From: Clostridium sp. AF27-2AA
Lineage (GTDB): Bacteria > Bacillota > Clostridia > Lachnospirales > Lachnospiraceae
Length of the DNA stretch: 64,000 bases
Direction of reading: 5' to 3'
Assembly (NCBI RefSeq): GCF_003478505.1
Contig: NZ_QUFI01000014.1
Location: forward strand, 21,233 to 85,232
The notes under the pieces are model-generated. The model saw only the letters and a program-made list of their open reading frames with translations. It searched no databases and was not told the DNA's origin. Shown here piece by piece: positions 35,244 to 44,663 of this stretch. Each line of letters opens with the position of its first letter. The first letter of the stretch is position 1. Made by a program: the position numbers and the translations under genes.

Positions 35244-37364
35244 TTACTCTACCCCCAACGCCTTAAACACCGCATCTTCCGCGCTGCTGTAGAAAATCAG
35301 ATTAAAACTACCCACCAGCTCCGGCGGCACGGTGCCAAGGTCTGCTGCACTGGTAATCGGAAGCAACACTTTCTTTGCTCCGCTATCGAGACACACCTGC
35401 AAACTATTGGCAAGCTCGTCCACTTTCAGAATCGTGCCGCTAATACTGATTTCTCCCAGCACGGCAAGTGTACTGACCGTAGGCCGTCCAAGAGCGATGC
35501 TGCATAGTGCAATCAATGTAGGCAATGCCAGCTTTCCAGTCATGCCAATGCCCTGTAAATCCTGATAGTTGATGATGTAATCCCGCATCGTGGTACTGAT
35601 GCTGCCACTGATACGATTTCCATTAGCTTTCAGGAAATTGAACGCCGTATTCGTGGATTCCTTGCAGTCACGGTCGCTGCCAAGGCCAGTACGTTCAAAT
35701 TTTCCGTTGCCGGGCAGCATCTGGCTTTCGAGGCGGAATACACCGATCATACCGGACTTACCCTGACTTACGGTATATACCTGTCCAGGATTGCAGATAC
35801 CATCAGGAATGAGTTTGCCGCCGCCCTGCTCTGGCACGGAAACAAATTTTTCTTCAAAGGTATCAAGATCAATATAGCTGAAGTTCACATCATAGAATTC
35901 CATTCCACCCAGTTTTTTCAGCTGCTCCTTGACGCGACGGCGCATTTCCAGCGCAAATACAAGAATTTCTTCAATCTGTTCCTTGGTGAACTCCCCATCC
36001 GGATACAGCAATTTCACATAGCCGCCTACAATCTTGCGGACAGCAATCGTATCGCGCTGGTTCAGGTTCTTTCCAAGGCGGAAATACTTATCCAACGCAT
36101 CACCATACTGTTCTTTCCGCAGTTCTCGGATAAACTCTGCCAAGTAATCCGTGATAAAGCCGTAGTCGTTTGTAAAATGCTCCGGACGGAACTTCGGAAT
36201 CTCCCAACCTGGAATGTAGCAATGCAGACGGTCAAGAAAGGCTGTGTCCGTTCCCATCTCCGGCGGGAACGGGTCAAACAGAGAGGAAGTCTTGAGCAAC
36301 ACATCCACGCTCTGATTGATGTTTCCTACAAAGACCATAGATGCCGATGCTGCCTTTTCCTCTTTGCCGCGGGCAAAGGAACCGGAAGCCATATAGTCTT
36401 TCATAATCTGAATGCCGTCTTTGTCCTTAAACTTGATTCCGGCAACCTCATCAAAGGCAACGCAGTCCCATAAGCCTACCAAACCTACGGTTTTGCGCCC
36501 CATATTGTAAAACAGATTTGCAACGGTCGTCTGACCACCGGATACCAGGATACTGTTCGGGCTGATTTCTTTATAGATATGGGACTTGCCTGTGCTGCGC
36601 GGCCCCAACTCACAGAGATTGAAGTTGTTCTCCACCAGCGGTAACATACGCGCAAGCAGCAGCCACTTTTCCCGATTGTTCAGCTGTTCCGGCTCATATC
36701 CGCAGGAACGCAGCATAACATCCATCCACTCTTCCTGTGTGAATGCCTTGCGTCCCTCTCGAACTTCTTCGATGTCGATATGGGGCATCTGAATCGGAGT
36801 CAGCTTATGGATGCTGATGGGAGAGATGTCCTTCTGCTTTTTCTGTTTAGAGGAAATCGGCTGTCCATCTATATCCGTGATTCCAAAGCTGCTGTCTCCC
36901 TCAGACTCATATTCCAGCTGCACGATGCACCAGATACCGCCGCAAAGCAGCCGGTCATATTTTTCCGGATAATCATCCGTAATCGGCACATTGGTGAGAC
37001 CAAGGTTAGAGAACTCTGCAAAAAAGCAATCCTTTTTGATGTCGAGATGTACGGTCACCATATCAATAATGGTATGGCTCCCGTTCTTGCGCAGTTGTGA
37101 GAGAATTTTCTGAGCCTCATCCGGGCGGACAAAATTATCTGCCAGAATGCGTTTTACATTCTGAACGCCCTGCTCAATGATTGTCTCATCGTCTGAACTA
37201 CAATACTGACCCAGCAGGAACTCCAGCACATAGACCGGAACATTCGCTCCTTCTTTTATTTTCTTTGTCAGGTCTTTTCGGACGATCCGACCGTCAAAGT
37301 TGCTGCGCAGCTTCCGGCGCAGTTCTTCACGGTTATCATCTGCCGCCATATCCATCATTTCCAT
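35244..37364 (-). CDS. brxL: BREX protein BrxL (Lon-like ATPase)
   Basis: The 706-residue protein has an AAA+ core (LGPRSTGKSHIYKE near residue 250, a GLWDCVAFDEVAG Walker B region) and a C-terminal Lon-protease-like fold (GISTTMRDYIINYQ-type region, PTVSTLAVLGEISISG). BrxL forms rings on DNA and is required for phage restriction in BREX type 1. It lies 23 bases after pglZ. AGGAGG precedes the start, with a choice of ATG 37364 or two close in-frame ATGs. Confidence 0.93.
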   Translation of the reverse strand: MEMMDMAADDNREELRRKLRSNFDGRIVRKDLTKKIKEGANVPVYVLEFLLGQYCSSDDETIIEQGVQNVKRILADNFVRPDEAQKILSQLRKNGSHTIIDMVTVHLDIKKDCFFAEFSNLGLTNVPITDDYPEKYDRLLCGGIWCIVQLEYESEGDSSFGITDIDGQPISSKQKKQKDISPISIHKLTPIQMPHIDIEEVREGRKAFTQEEWMDVMLRSCGYEPEQLNNREKWLLLARMLPLVENNFNLCELGPRSTGKSHIYKEISPNSILVSGGQTTVANLFYNMGRKTVGLVGLWDCVAFDEVAGIKFKDKDGIQIMKDYMASGSFARGKEEKAASASMVFVGNINQSVDVLLKTSSLFDPFPPEMGTDTAFLDRLHCYIPGWEIPKFRPEHFTNDYGFITDYLAEFIRELRKEQYGDALDKYFRLGKNLNQRDTIAVRKIVGGYVKLLYPDGEFTKEQIEEILVFALEMRRRVKEQLKKLGGMEFYDVNFSYIDLDTFEEKFVSVPEQGGGKLIPDGICNPGQVYTVSQGKSGMIGVFRLESQMLPGNGKFERTGLGSDRDCKESTNTAFNFLKANGNRISGSISTTMRDYIINYQDLQGIGMTGKLALPTLIALCSIALGRPTVSTLAVLGEISISGTILKVDELANSLQVCLDSGAKKVLLPITSAADLGTVPPELVGSFNLIFYSSAEDAVFKALGVE

Positions 37365-37387
37365 ACGGAATTCCTGCCTCCTCTATA

Positions 37388-39910
37388 TCAGAATCCGAAT
37401 CCAAAGTCATCTGCAAAGGCAATGTCCATGATGACAGGCTGCCTCCACTGCTCCAGACCGCTTTCTTCGTCGTAAACCACAAGGTAATATTGCTTGTCCT
37501 TGTCGTATTTCTTATTCTTGAATGTGAACCGCATCCGGAAGATACGCTTCTGTGCATTTTCCTCACGACTGTCTGCCACATAACTGTTTTCGTTCGAGAT
37601 TTTCTCATTGTCTTCCGAGAGGAAGAAAATGCGGTATTTTGCAGCTTTTACAGTATCGCTAACGGCATCCGACTGAATAAAGTCCATGGACGTGATCAGG
37701 TTCGTAATCTTATGGACAATGCTGACCAGAGCAATCTCTGCATTCTTTGTTTCCATATGACCGCGCTCCATCTTAAACTCCAGCACCGGCACCAGCATTT
37801 CCTGCGGTGAGGAACCGCCATGCACATAGTTAGCACCGCCTCCGGCCACCTTAAAGACATTGCTGCTGACTGGATAGGACACCACCTTGCTGTCCTCATT
37901 CCCCAGAACGTGTCCCATGCTCATATGGTCAATGCCGTCATCTTCCAGTGCCGCCTTAGACACAATAAATCTGCGATTGACAAATGCTTTGTCCGCGCTT
38001 TTCCCGGAAATCTTGTCACTTTCTGTCAACTTATCACGCTTGTAAATAAAGCCATGATCGGCAGTGACGATAAAATGATAGGTGTTGCCGCTGACGGAAA
38101 TTCTATGAATCAAATCCATGATTTCCTGAACGGCTTCCTCACATGCATTGAATACCTCATCCTCGGTATTTGCCTTGTCTCCGCGCGCGTCGATCTGATT
38201 ATGATATACATAGATAATCTGACGTTTTGTCAGCACATCTCGCAGCTCTGCCACTTTCAAATTTTTGATATCATCGAACTGTACACAGACACTATCCGGG
38301 TTATAGCTTTGCAGCACCTGCTGCCGACCTGCCAGATTATCGCAAAGGATACCATCTGCCAGTACCTGAAAATCATCCGTCATTTCCAGTGTCTTATGTG
38401 GCAAAAGTGCTGCCATACCGAGCCTCGTATAAGACGGAAGAACACTCAACTGTACAGAAAGTTTTGCCGTGCATTTCGGGTCATCCTGCATTCTGGCAAA
38501 CAACTCCTGTCCTACCTCGTAACGCATGGCATCCGAAATGATGACCACGGTGCGTTCCTTGGTATAGCGCAGGTTGGCATTGTAAAACTCCCGCTGCAAC
38601 GGAATCGCCGAAAATGCGGCATCCTGCTGAATTCCAGCATTCCATGCTGGGAGCAGACAAGCCAGATATTCGTTCGTGTAGATATTTTCCACCAGCTCCC
38701 GAAGCGGCTCAAAGCTTTCCGTGCTCTCCAGCTGGTCGTAATAATAGTAGAATTTCCGATACTGCTGATCCATATTGTAATCCGCAGCAAGATATCGGTC
38801 GATGATTGGCTTTAAGCCATCTGCGGCATGGTAATCCGCTTCCTTCACCATGCTGTATGCACTGGAAAGCATCTGATAGGTTTTCCCGGTCTTTCTGCCA
38901 AAGTGCATTTTAGCCCGTTTTTCACAGAGTTCCGGAATGGTAAATCCGTTTACGATTGCACCGATATCTTCCGAAACAAGTCTGCCAATGAGCCACTTTA
39001 CCAGCACCTGATCCACGGCAAGGAAAGTGTCGCACTCCACCAAATCGTCCACTCGCATTCCTGCAAATGTCGAAAGAACACTCAGCCCTTTGGCAACGTG
39101 CGCCGACAGAGCATCGTATTTGTCCCGGTACAGGACGCTGTTCATCAGGCTATCGAGAAATGCGATGATATTACCGGACTTGTAGGAGACAAAGCTCCTC
39201 CATGCTGCCGGAAGCTCTGCCTGCACATATCGACCAGTATAAGTAACGAACAACGTTACCAGCAGCCGTTCCAGACTCGGCTTTGTATCAGTGTATCCGA
39301 AATGCTGCTCACAGAGCTGCCAGAATGCAGACAGCAGATCGTATTTTTCAAACTCCTGCAAGAAAGCATTGTCCACCAGCTCGCCATCCGTCAACACGAT
39401 GCGCACAACCTCTTCAAAAGAGCAGGTACGCGCCTTGCAGACTGCACTTAGCAGACCGACAAGGATATTTTCTTCATTGAAGTTTTCGATTTCCAAATCA
39501 TAGAACCGCTGAGTGCGCTCTTTGTTGGCGAAAAACTTGATGTGCTTCTCAATAACCGGCTTGTACTTTTCCTCAATACCCAGGTCAACCGACAGCAAGG
39601 AGGCTCGGTCAGCAAAGAACCGTCTGGAATACAGCATTGTGTCTTCCAGATGGTTGTCCCTTACATCCGGTTTCGGAAACGGTGCATAGATCAGATAATT
39701 CGTGGTCTTATCCACACGCTCCAGAAAATACTTTGTATAGAACTGGTTATCCGGCTGGAGATGGTAGATCTTCGCATTCTGAAGCTCCACCGTCTCCATA
39801 TCCTCGGAAAATTCTGCCTTGTCATCGTACCAGAAAACCAGTTTTCGGGTCTCCCCAGTAAATTCCGCATTCAGGCGGTCTATAATTTGTTTCAGGTTCA
39901 ATTCTGCCAT
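37388..39910 (-). CDS. pglZ: BREX phosphatase PglZ (type A)
   Basis: The 840-residue protein belongs to the alkaline-phosphatase superfamily: metal-site Asp in VVIISDAMRYEVG near residue 463 and TADHGFIYKRDK near 615. PglZ is a core BREX protein and probably a nuclease or phosphodiesterase. Long helical N-terminal half. It follows the DUF3791 gene by 54 bases. Confidence 0.93.
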   Translation of the reverse strand: MAELNLKQIIDRLNAEFTGETRKLVFWYDDKAEFSEDMETVELQNAKIYHLQPDNQFYTKYFLERVDKTTNYLIYAPFPKPDVRDNHLEDTMLYSRRFFADRASLLSVDLGIEEKYKPVIEKHIKFFANKERTQRFYDLEIENFNEENILVGLLSAVCKARTCSFEEVVRIVLTDGELVDNAFLQEFEKYDLLSAFWQLCEQHFGYTDTKPSLERLLVTLFVTYTGRYVQAELPAAWRSFVSYKSGNIIAFLDSLMNSVLYRDKYDALSAHVAKGLSVLSTFAGMRVDDLVECDTFLAVDQVLVKWLIGRLVSEDIGAIVNGFTIPELCEKRAKMHFGRKTGKTYQMLSSAYSMVKEADYHAADGLKPIIDRYLAADYNMDQQYRKFYYYYDQLESTESFEPLRELVENIYTNEYLACLLPAWNAGIQQDAAFSAIPLQREFYNANLRYTKERTVVIISDAMRYEVGQELFARMQDDPKCTAKLSVQLSVLPSYTRLGMAALLPHKTLEMTDDFQVLADGILCDNLAGRQQVLQSYNPDSVCVQFDDIKNLKVAELRDVLTKRQIIYVYHNQIDARGDKANTEDEVFNACEEAVQEIMDLIHRISVSGNTYHFIVTADHGFIYKRDKLTESDKISGKSADKAFVNRRFIVSKAALEDDGIDHMSMGHVLGNEDSKVVSYPVSSNVFKVAGGGANYVHGGSSPQEMLVPVLEFKMERGHMETKNAEIALVSIVHKITNLITSMDFIQSDAVSDTVKAAKYRIFFLSEDNEKISNENSYVADSREENAQKRIFRMRFTFKNKKYDKDKQYYLVVYDEESGLEQWRQPVIMDIAFADDFGFGF

Positions 39911-39964
39911 ATCAATTTCCTTTACTTGATAGATTCCGCCCTTTGGGGAATATCATACAGGCAG

Positions 39965-40186
39965 TTACGCCTTGATCCGTTTATTGCCTGTGATGCTGCT
40001 AATATAATCGTCAATATCCTGCACGATACAATGATCCCCCATTGTGTGCAGTGATTCAAAATACTTTGTGATGTACCCATAGATGCCATACTCTTCAAAA
40101 GTCTTTGCTACATCTGCACCGGAAAGCCCTTTGAAATGACGGTACCGCTCCATGCAATAAATCAAAAAATTGGATTCTTTGCTCAT
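39965..40186 (-). CDS. DUF3791 family protein
   Basis: The 73-residue protein (SKESNFLIYCMERYRHFKGL, LHTMGDHCIVQDIDDYI) matches DUF3791 as I recall it. These small helical proteins usually accompany DUF3990 genes and are plausible antitoxins. The start is ATG 40186 after GGAGGAGG. Confidence 0.72.
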   Translation of the reverse strand: MSKESNFLIYCMERYRHFKGLSGADVAKTFEEYGIYGYITKYFESLHTMGDHCIVQDIDDYISSITGNKRIKA

Positions 40187-40189
40187 CAC

Positions 40190-40429
40190 TCACGCCTCCT
40201 CCGGGTAATCATAGGAGCCTGTCAGAAGTTCATCTTGATACATGGTATACAGCGTCATCGGGCTGTAATGCCACAATTTCGATTTTTCATCCGAAAGCTC
40301 CTGATAGAGCTTGGACTGATAAAAGCGGGAAATCGCTTTTTCATCATCCACATTGCTGTTTTTTGTAATCTGTTCGATGATGGGCGGCACAATGATTGCA
40401 AGCATTGCGCTGAACTGATCTTCATTCAT
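40190..40429 (-). CDS. Small helical protein next to DUF3990/DUF3791
   Basis: The 79-residue acidic protein ([38 protein letters not shown]) starts at ATG 40429, overlapping the DUF3990 stop by four bases. Its gene overlaps or abuts that for DUF3791. From memory this trio is common in Clostridia. It might be the antitoxin itself or an adaptor. Confidence 0.65.
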   Translation of the reverse strand: MNEDQFSAMLAIIVPPIIEQITKNSNVDDEKAISRFYQSKLYQELSDEKSKLWHYSPMTLYTMYQDELLTGSYDYPEEA

Positions 40430-40908
40430 ACAAGCTCCCTCCCTTCAAAATGCAAGTATTGCAGGGACTTCTCAGTTGCAAACACCAGCTGGTTGAACAA
40501 TTTCCGAATCTTGAGTGCCGCCAGTGTTTGTTCCTTATCCAACACTCCGGTCATATACAGGGTAATGGTACGGTACACATCATCATTTGCCACAGCACCA
40601 TAAATCAGATCATGCTGCTTTCCCTGATAGGTTCCCTGACGGTTCTCAGCTACAAAATCCAGCCATGCTTCATCTGGGCTATCAAAGCGCAGCAAGCTGC
40701 ACTCCTTGAAAGCCACAGCTTCCTCTACGGAATAAATATTGAGCGTAGCGGCTCCTGTTTTGCGGCGGTCAGTGACCTTTTGAGCGAAGTTCACTGCCTG
40801 ATCGCGGTTAGTGGTGGTGTAAAATCCAAAACCGAAGTCCAGATAGCGATTTTGCCGGATAAGTTTCGGCTGTTCTACGATAACATTGCTTCCGTGGTAC
40901 AAAATCAT
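40426..40908 (-). CDS. DUF3990 family protein (ADP-ribosyltransferase-like toxin candidate)
   Basis: The 160-residue protein starts with LYHGSN and later has [18 protein letters not shown], the pattern of DUF3990, a family placed near ADP-ribosyltransferases (the H...Y...pattern resembles the NAD-binding H-Y-x class). Toxin function is an inference from fold and from coupling to two small genes. It starts at ATG 40908 after AGGAGG, 21 bases from the pglX stop. Sitting between pglX and pglZ, it is likely expressed with BREX and could act when BREX is blocked. Confidence 0.72.
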   Translation of the reverse strand: MILYHGSNVIVEQPKLIRQNRYLDFGFGFYTTTNRDQAVNFAQKVTDRRKTGAATLNIYSVEEAVAFKECSLLRFDSPDEAWLDFVAENRQGTYQGKQHDLIYGAVANDDVYRTITLYMTGVLDKEQTLAALKIRKLFNQLVFATEKSLQYLHFEGRELV

Positions 40909-40929
40909 TGCAAACGCCTCCTGTTCCTC

Positions 40930-43900
40930 TTATTTCTTTTCTTTCACCATGATGTTCTTGCTGTCCGCCAGCACCTCATAGAACTTGCCGTCCTGCGCGG
41001 TCTGGAGCTTACGGTAGTTGACCTTTACGCCGTCATCGAGGTCAAGCTCGATACGGGAAAGTGCCAGATGGCTGATCTTCTCATCGTATTCCCGGCATTC
41101 CTTCAGCTGCTTGGCAAGTTTATCCTTACGCTTGGAGGCTGCTGCAACCTCACGGGCATTCTCGCTGTGATCCATCATATCCTGCATCCGGTTGATTTCG
41201 GATTCATACACACGCTGCATCTTGTGCAGGTAGTCGATACGCAGGTTACCGATAGTATCCGGCGTGTAGCGGTGCAGGTAAACCAGTGCCTTGAAGCCGT
41301 TCTGCTTGCCACTGTCAAACAGCCAGTAGATCGGACGCTTGCCGGAACCGGTAACAGAATAGGTCTGGCAGTGATCCTTGAAGAAATCGTTCAGGAAGTA
41401 GTTACGGATAATCTCCCGGCTGGTGCCGCCCTTATTGCCAAGGGCTTTTGCGATGTAATCAAGGTTTGCTTCCAGCGTATCAGCACCGTACACCACCTTC
41501 AGCCAGTCGCACAGGCGCGATACGATATCATCGTCCAGATATTCTTCATCGGTGATAGGGATAACATTGTCAGCATCCGGGAAAAACATTTCCTCGACCA
41601 CGACACCTTCATTGCTGTATGCACGTTCCAATTCATCAGCAGAAATCGTTCCAGGGCGGTCGTTCAGCTTATCCGCAAACGCCTGCAAGGAATACGGTTC
41701 ACCTGCAAAAATCAAGCCATCTTTATAAATTGAGTAGCGACCAAACATACAGCCCACAGCATAGCTCAGCAAACTTTTGATGTCCCGCTGCAAATCCGCC
41801 TTGCGCACGGTTACATCCTTGTCCTCCACTTCCGGGGTCAGTTCATCCCGCAAGCCGTAAATGTCGATAAAAATGCGGTTCAGCTCTTCTTCGTTGGTTT
41901 TCAGCTGGTTAAAACGGTCATCGCATTCTGACTGCCACTGGGTAAAGGCTTCGGAAATCGTGGAAACATTGCGAATCAAGGGGTGCTTTTTAAAGTCCCA
42001 AGAGGTTTCAAAGGAATCCCAATCAGTTTTAGATGATTTGACATTTTCTTCAACAAGTTGATTTATCTGCTCATTTTTCTTGATTAACACTGGTGTTTTT
42101 CCCAAGGGGCCCTCATGATAGTCAAGTGTCGGTGAGACCATTTGAAGAAAACATTGAATAACCGGAGAATTATACAACCCCAATATATAATCTAATAAAT
42201 CATCACTGGTAAAGCACATTGATCCCTTCGTTTCAAAAATAAATCCATTTGGAACATATCTCATTCCAAAAGGCCCAGAAGCAATCGTTGACCATGTCAT
42301 TCCTTTATGAAAATATAAATCTCGATTGATAACTCTTCCGTTTGATTTCACTTTAACACCAGGAGTTGTGTCAATATAATCGCAGATAGTTTTACCTGAG
42401 TTCTCATAATTAACAACATAATCAAAGTTCCCATACCATCTTCTAAATGCTCCGCCTTTAGTAACGGGGAACCATTTTTTCTTTGTTTCTAATGCTTCCT
42501 CCTGTGAAGTACACCCCAATCCCATTTTCTTAAAAGACACTTCCGACCACAATCTTAAGAACAGATCATTGTTGGTAGTTGCCATTCCTTGGCGTGGTCG
42601 CGCAACATCGTATAGAATCTGGTTACTAAATGCTTTTAGCATTGCATCACTTGTCCAATAAGCTATCGCCCCTCCAGGAATTTTCCCAAAATCATCCTGA
42701 TTTGCGGTATAGCGATTTTCCCCTGCAAGGAACATTTCCTCTTTTCCCTGCTGAGAGGTCGGTTCAATCAATCGGCAATAAGTGCCTTTATAGTCATCAA
42801 TATGATTTACACACCGTACAAAGGCAGTAGTCTGGACAACTTCACCGCCAATTTCTTCAAAGGCTCTTGCTCCCAGATGGGCCATGTTAACCGTTTCGGT
42901 CTGCATCATCTTTTCGCGGAGCTTTTCAAAGCTGGAAAGGAACATCCAAGCGTGCTGTGTAATCATTGCCTGAAAACCGTTGTTCACAGTCATCTGACGG
43001 CAACGCTCAATAAACACGGCAAACAGGTCAGCTTTGCTGTCCGGGTAGTTCTTCTTGACAAAGTTGTTGACATTTGCACTCAGATTGCTGGTTCCGGCAT
43101 AGGGCGGATTCGTGCAGGTAACCCAATACTTCCGCGCCATGGTCTTGCCAATATCAATGAGTCGATTCAGCTGCTCGGCGGTATCTTCCACACCCACGCT
43201 ATCCATGCTGATCTGACCGGCGGTATCTTCCGCTGCCACAAACTGGCGCAGCAAATCCCAGTTGTAGCTCTCCACATTCAGGATAGAGCCATACTCCTTG
43301 GCATCGGTCAGGGTGTTCAGCAGACCTTCCAGCTGCATCTTGGCGGCGTTCTTCTCAATATCATCCATCCCTGCGCCGAAATACTTCAGGTGCGCACGGT
43401 TGATACTGTTGCTCTCCTGAATGGCATAGACATGGCAGGTGTTTTCTCCGTTGAGGATACGGCGGTTGTACTGCCGTGCTTTCATCATCACGGCAAAGTA
43501 CGCCAGCTGATAGGCACGGTCATCAATGTCCAGACCGTAGATGTTATTCTCCAGAATGCTTTTTGCAGCATCACGCTGGCTGTAACCGGCACTCTCGTAA
43601 ATCTGCATCAGCACATCAAAGGCGTATACGAGGATATGGCCGGAACCCATGCAGGGGTCGATGAGCTTTATATCCTCCGGGTTCAGGGCAGCGTACTCTT
43701 TACGAATTTCCGCCAGTTTTTCCTGCACCTCCGGCTCCTGCTGTGCTTCTTCCAGATAGTATTTCCAGTTTTCTTTCAGGTCGCATTCCGGGTGTCCTTC
43801 CACCCACAAACGGCCAAGGCTGTTCTCCACCATGTAGCGGACGATCCAGTCCGGGGTGAACAGCTGGGTTACAGCAGGGATTTCCTCTTTGGTGATCTTA

Positions 43901-44643
43901 CCGTTCTTGGCAAATGCAGCGGCCTTCGGCTCGGTATTGTAATACTGGTACAGCCAGCCGATAATCTCCACCTGACCACCGCGCTCGATGTTGAAGTCAT
44001 CCTCCGGGATATCGTGAATCAGGTGATAGACTACACCATCCTGGTCAATAACGGACAAGCTGAGCAGCAGCTCGGTGTAGTTCTTTGTCTTTTCAAACAG
44101 CGCAGGCAGAATCTCGTTCAGGGCGTTGCACTGTTTCAGGAACAGGATGCGGAACACTTCGTCCAGCTTGTTGTCCTGCTTCAGCTGGAAAATCTGAGCT
44201 TCTTCCTCCGCAGTGAAGGGAAGCTCTGCGTCAAACGGTGTTGTGACCAGATCCGGCTCCAGCTTTCCGCTCTCGGAAGAAAGCACCCTGATATGGGAAG
44301 GCAGATAGTCGTTGACTTCCATGAAACGGATCGCAATCAGGCGATTGAACCATGTATAGGCAACCTCCTCGATCACATACTGATATGCGGTTTTGTAGTC
44401 GGTATCCTTTTCCTTCTGCTGGATGACCTCTATCAGCTTGTCACGCTGGCGCACGGCCTCACCGGAAATCGAATACGGTTCTGCGGTGCCGATATCAAAG
44501 AACTGAGTGCCGCCGAAGCTCTGCGGCAGCGGCTTGGCAATGCCGTCCTCCGTAATACCGATCAGGCGGGCATCATAGCTAACATCTGCAATCAGCTTAT
44601 TCCGCGCCCAAATCGCAAAATTCTTTATGGCTGTCTTGTTCAT
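40930..44643 (-). CDS. pglX: BREX adenine methyltransferase PglX
   Basis: The 1,237-residue N6-adenine methyltransferase contains a SAM-binding DPCMGSGHILVYAFD motif near residue 337 and the catalytic NPPYAG near 512, followed by a long target-recognition and C-terminal region. PglX marks host DNA at a non-palindromic site and, with other BREX proteins, allows unmodified phage DNA to be stopped. Bases 42.0-42.8 kb (recognition region) are more AT-rich than the flanks, which suggests exchange. It follows brxC by 20 bases. Confidence 0.94.
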   Translation of the reverse strand: MNKTAIKNFAIWARNKLIADVSYDARLIGITEDGIAKPLPQSFGGTQFFDIGTAEPYSISGEAVRQRDKLIEVIQQKEKDTDYKTAYQYVIEEVAYTWFNRLIAIRFMEVNDYLPSHIRVLSSESGKLEPDLVTTPFDAELPFTAEEEAQIFQLKQDNKLDEVFRILFLKQCNALNEILPALFEKTKNYTELLLSLSVIDQDGVVYHLIHDIPEDDFNIERGGQVEIIGWLYQYYNTEPKAAAFAKNGKITKEEIPAVTQLFTPDWIVRYMVENSLGRLWVEGHPECDLKENWKYYLEEAQQEPEVQEKLAEIRKEYAALNPEDIKLIDPCMGSGHILVYAFDVLMQIYESAGYSQRDAAKSILENNIYGLDIDDRAYQLAYFAVMMKARQYNRRILNGENTCHVYAIQESNSINRAHLKYFGAGMDDIEKNAAKMQLEGLLNTLTDAKEYGSILNVESYNWDLLRQFVAAEDTAGQISMDSVGVEDTAEQLNRLIDIGKTMARKYWVTCTNPPYAGTSNLSANVNNFVKKNYPDSKADLFAVFIERCRQMTVNNGFQAMITQHAWMFLSSFEKLREKMMQTETVNMAHLGARAFEEIGGEVVQTTAFVRCVNHIDDYKGTYCRLIEPTSQQGKEEMFLAGENRYTANQDDFGKIPGGAIAYWTSDAMLKAFSNQILYDVARPRQGMATTNNDLFLRLWSEVSFKKMGLGCTSQEEALETKKKWFPVTKGGAFRRWYGNFDYVVNYENSGKTICDYIDTTPGVKVKSNGRVINRDLYFHKGMTWSTIASGPFGMRYVPNGFIFETKGSMCFTSDDLLDYILGLYNSPVIQCFLQMVSPTLDYHEGPLGKTPVLIKKNEQINQLVEENVKSSKTDWDSFETSWDFKKHPLIRNVSTISEAFTQWQSECDDRFNQLKTNEEELNRIFIDIYGLRDELTPEVEDKDVTVRKADLQRDIKSLLSYAVGCMFGRYSIYKDGLIFAGEPYSLQAFADKLNDRPGTISADELERAYSNEGVVVEEMFFPDADNVIPITDEEYLDDDIVSRLCDWLKVVYGADTLEANLDYIAKALGNKGGTSREIIRNYFLNDFFKDHCQTYSVTGSGKRPIYWLFDSGKQNGFKALVYLHRYTPDTIGNLRIDYLHKMQRVYESEINRMQDMMDHSENAREVAAASKRKDKLAKQLKECREYDEKISHLALSRIELDLDDGVKVNYRKLQTAQDGKFYEVLADSKNIMVKEKK

Positions 44644-44663
44644 GGAGCCAATCCTCCTGTCAT

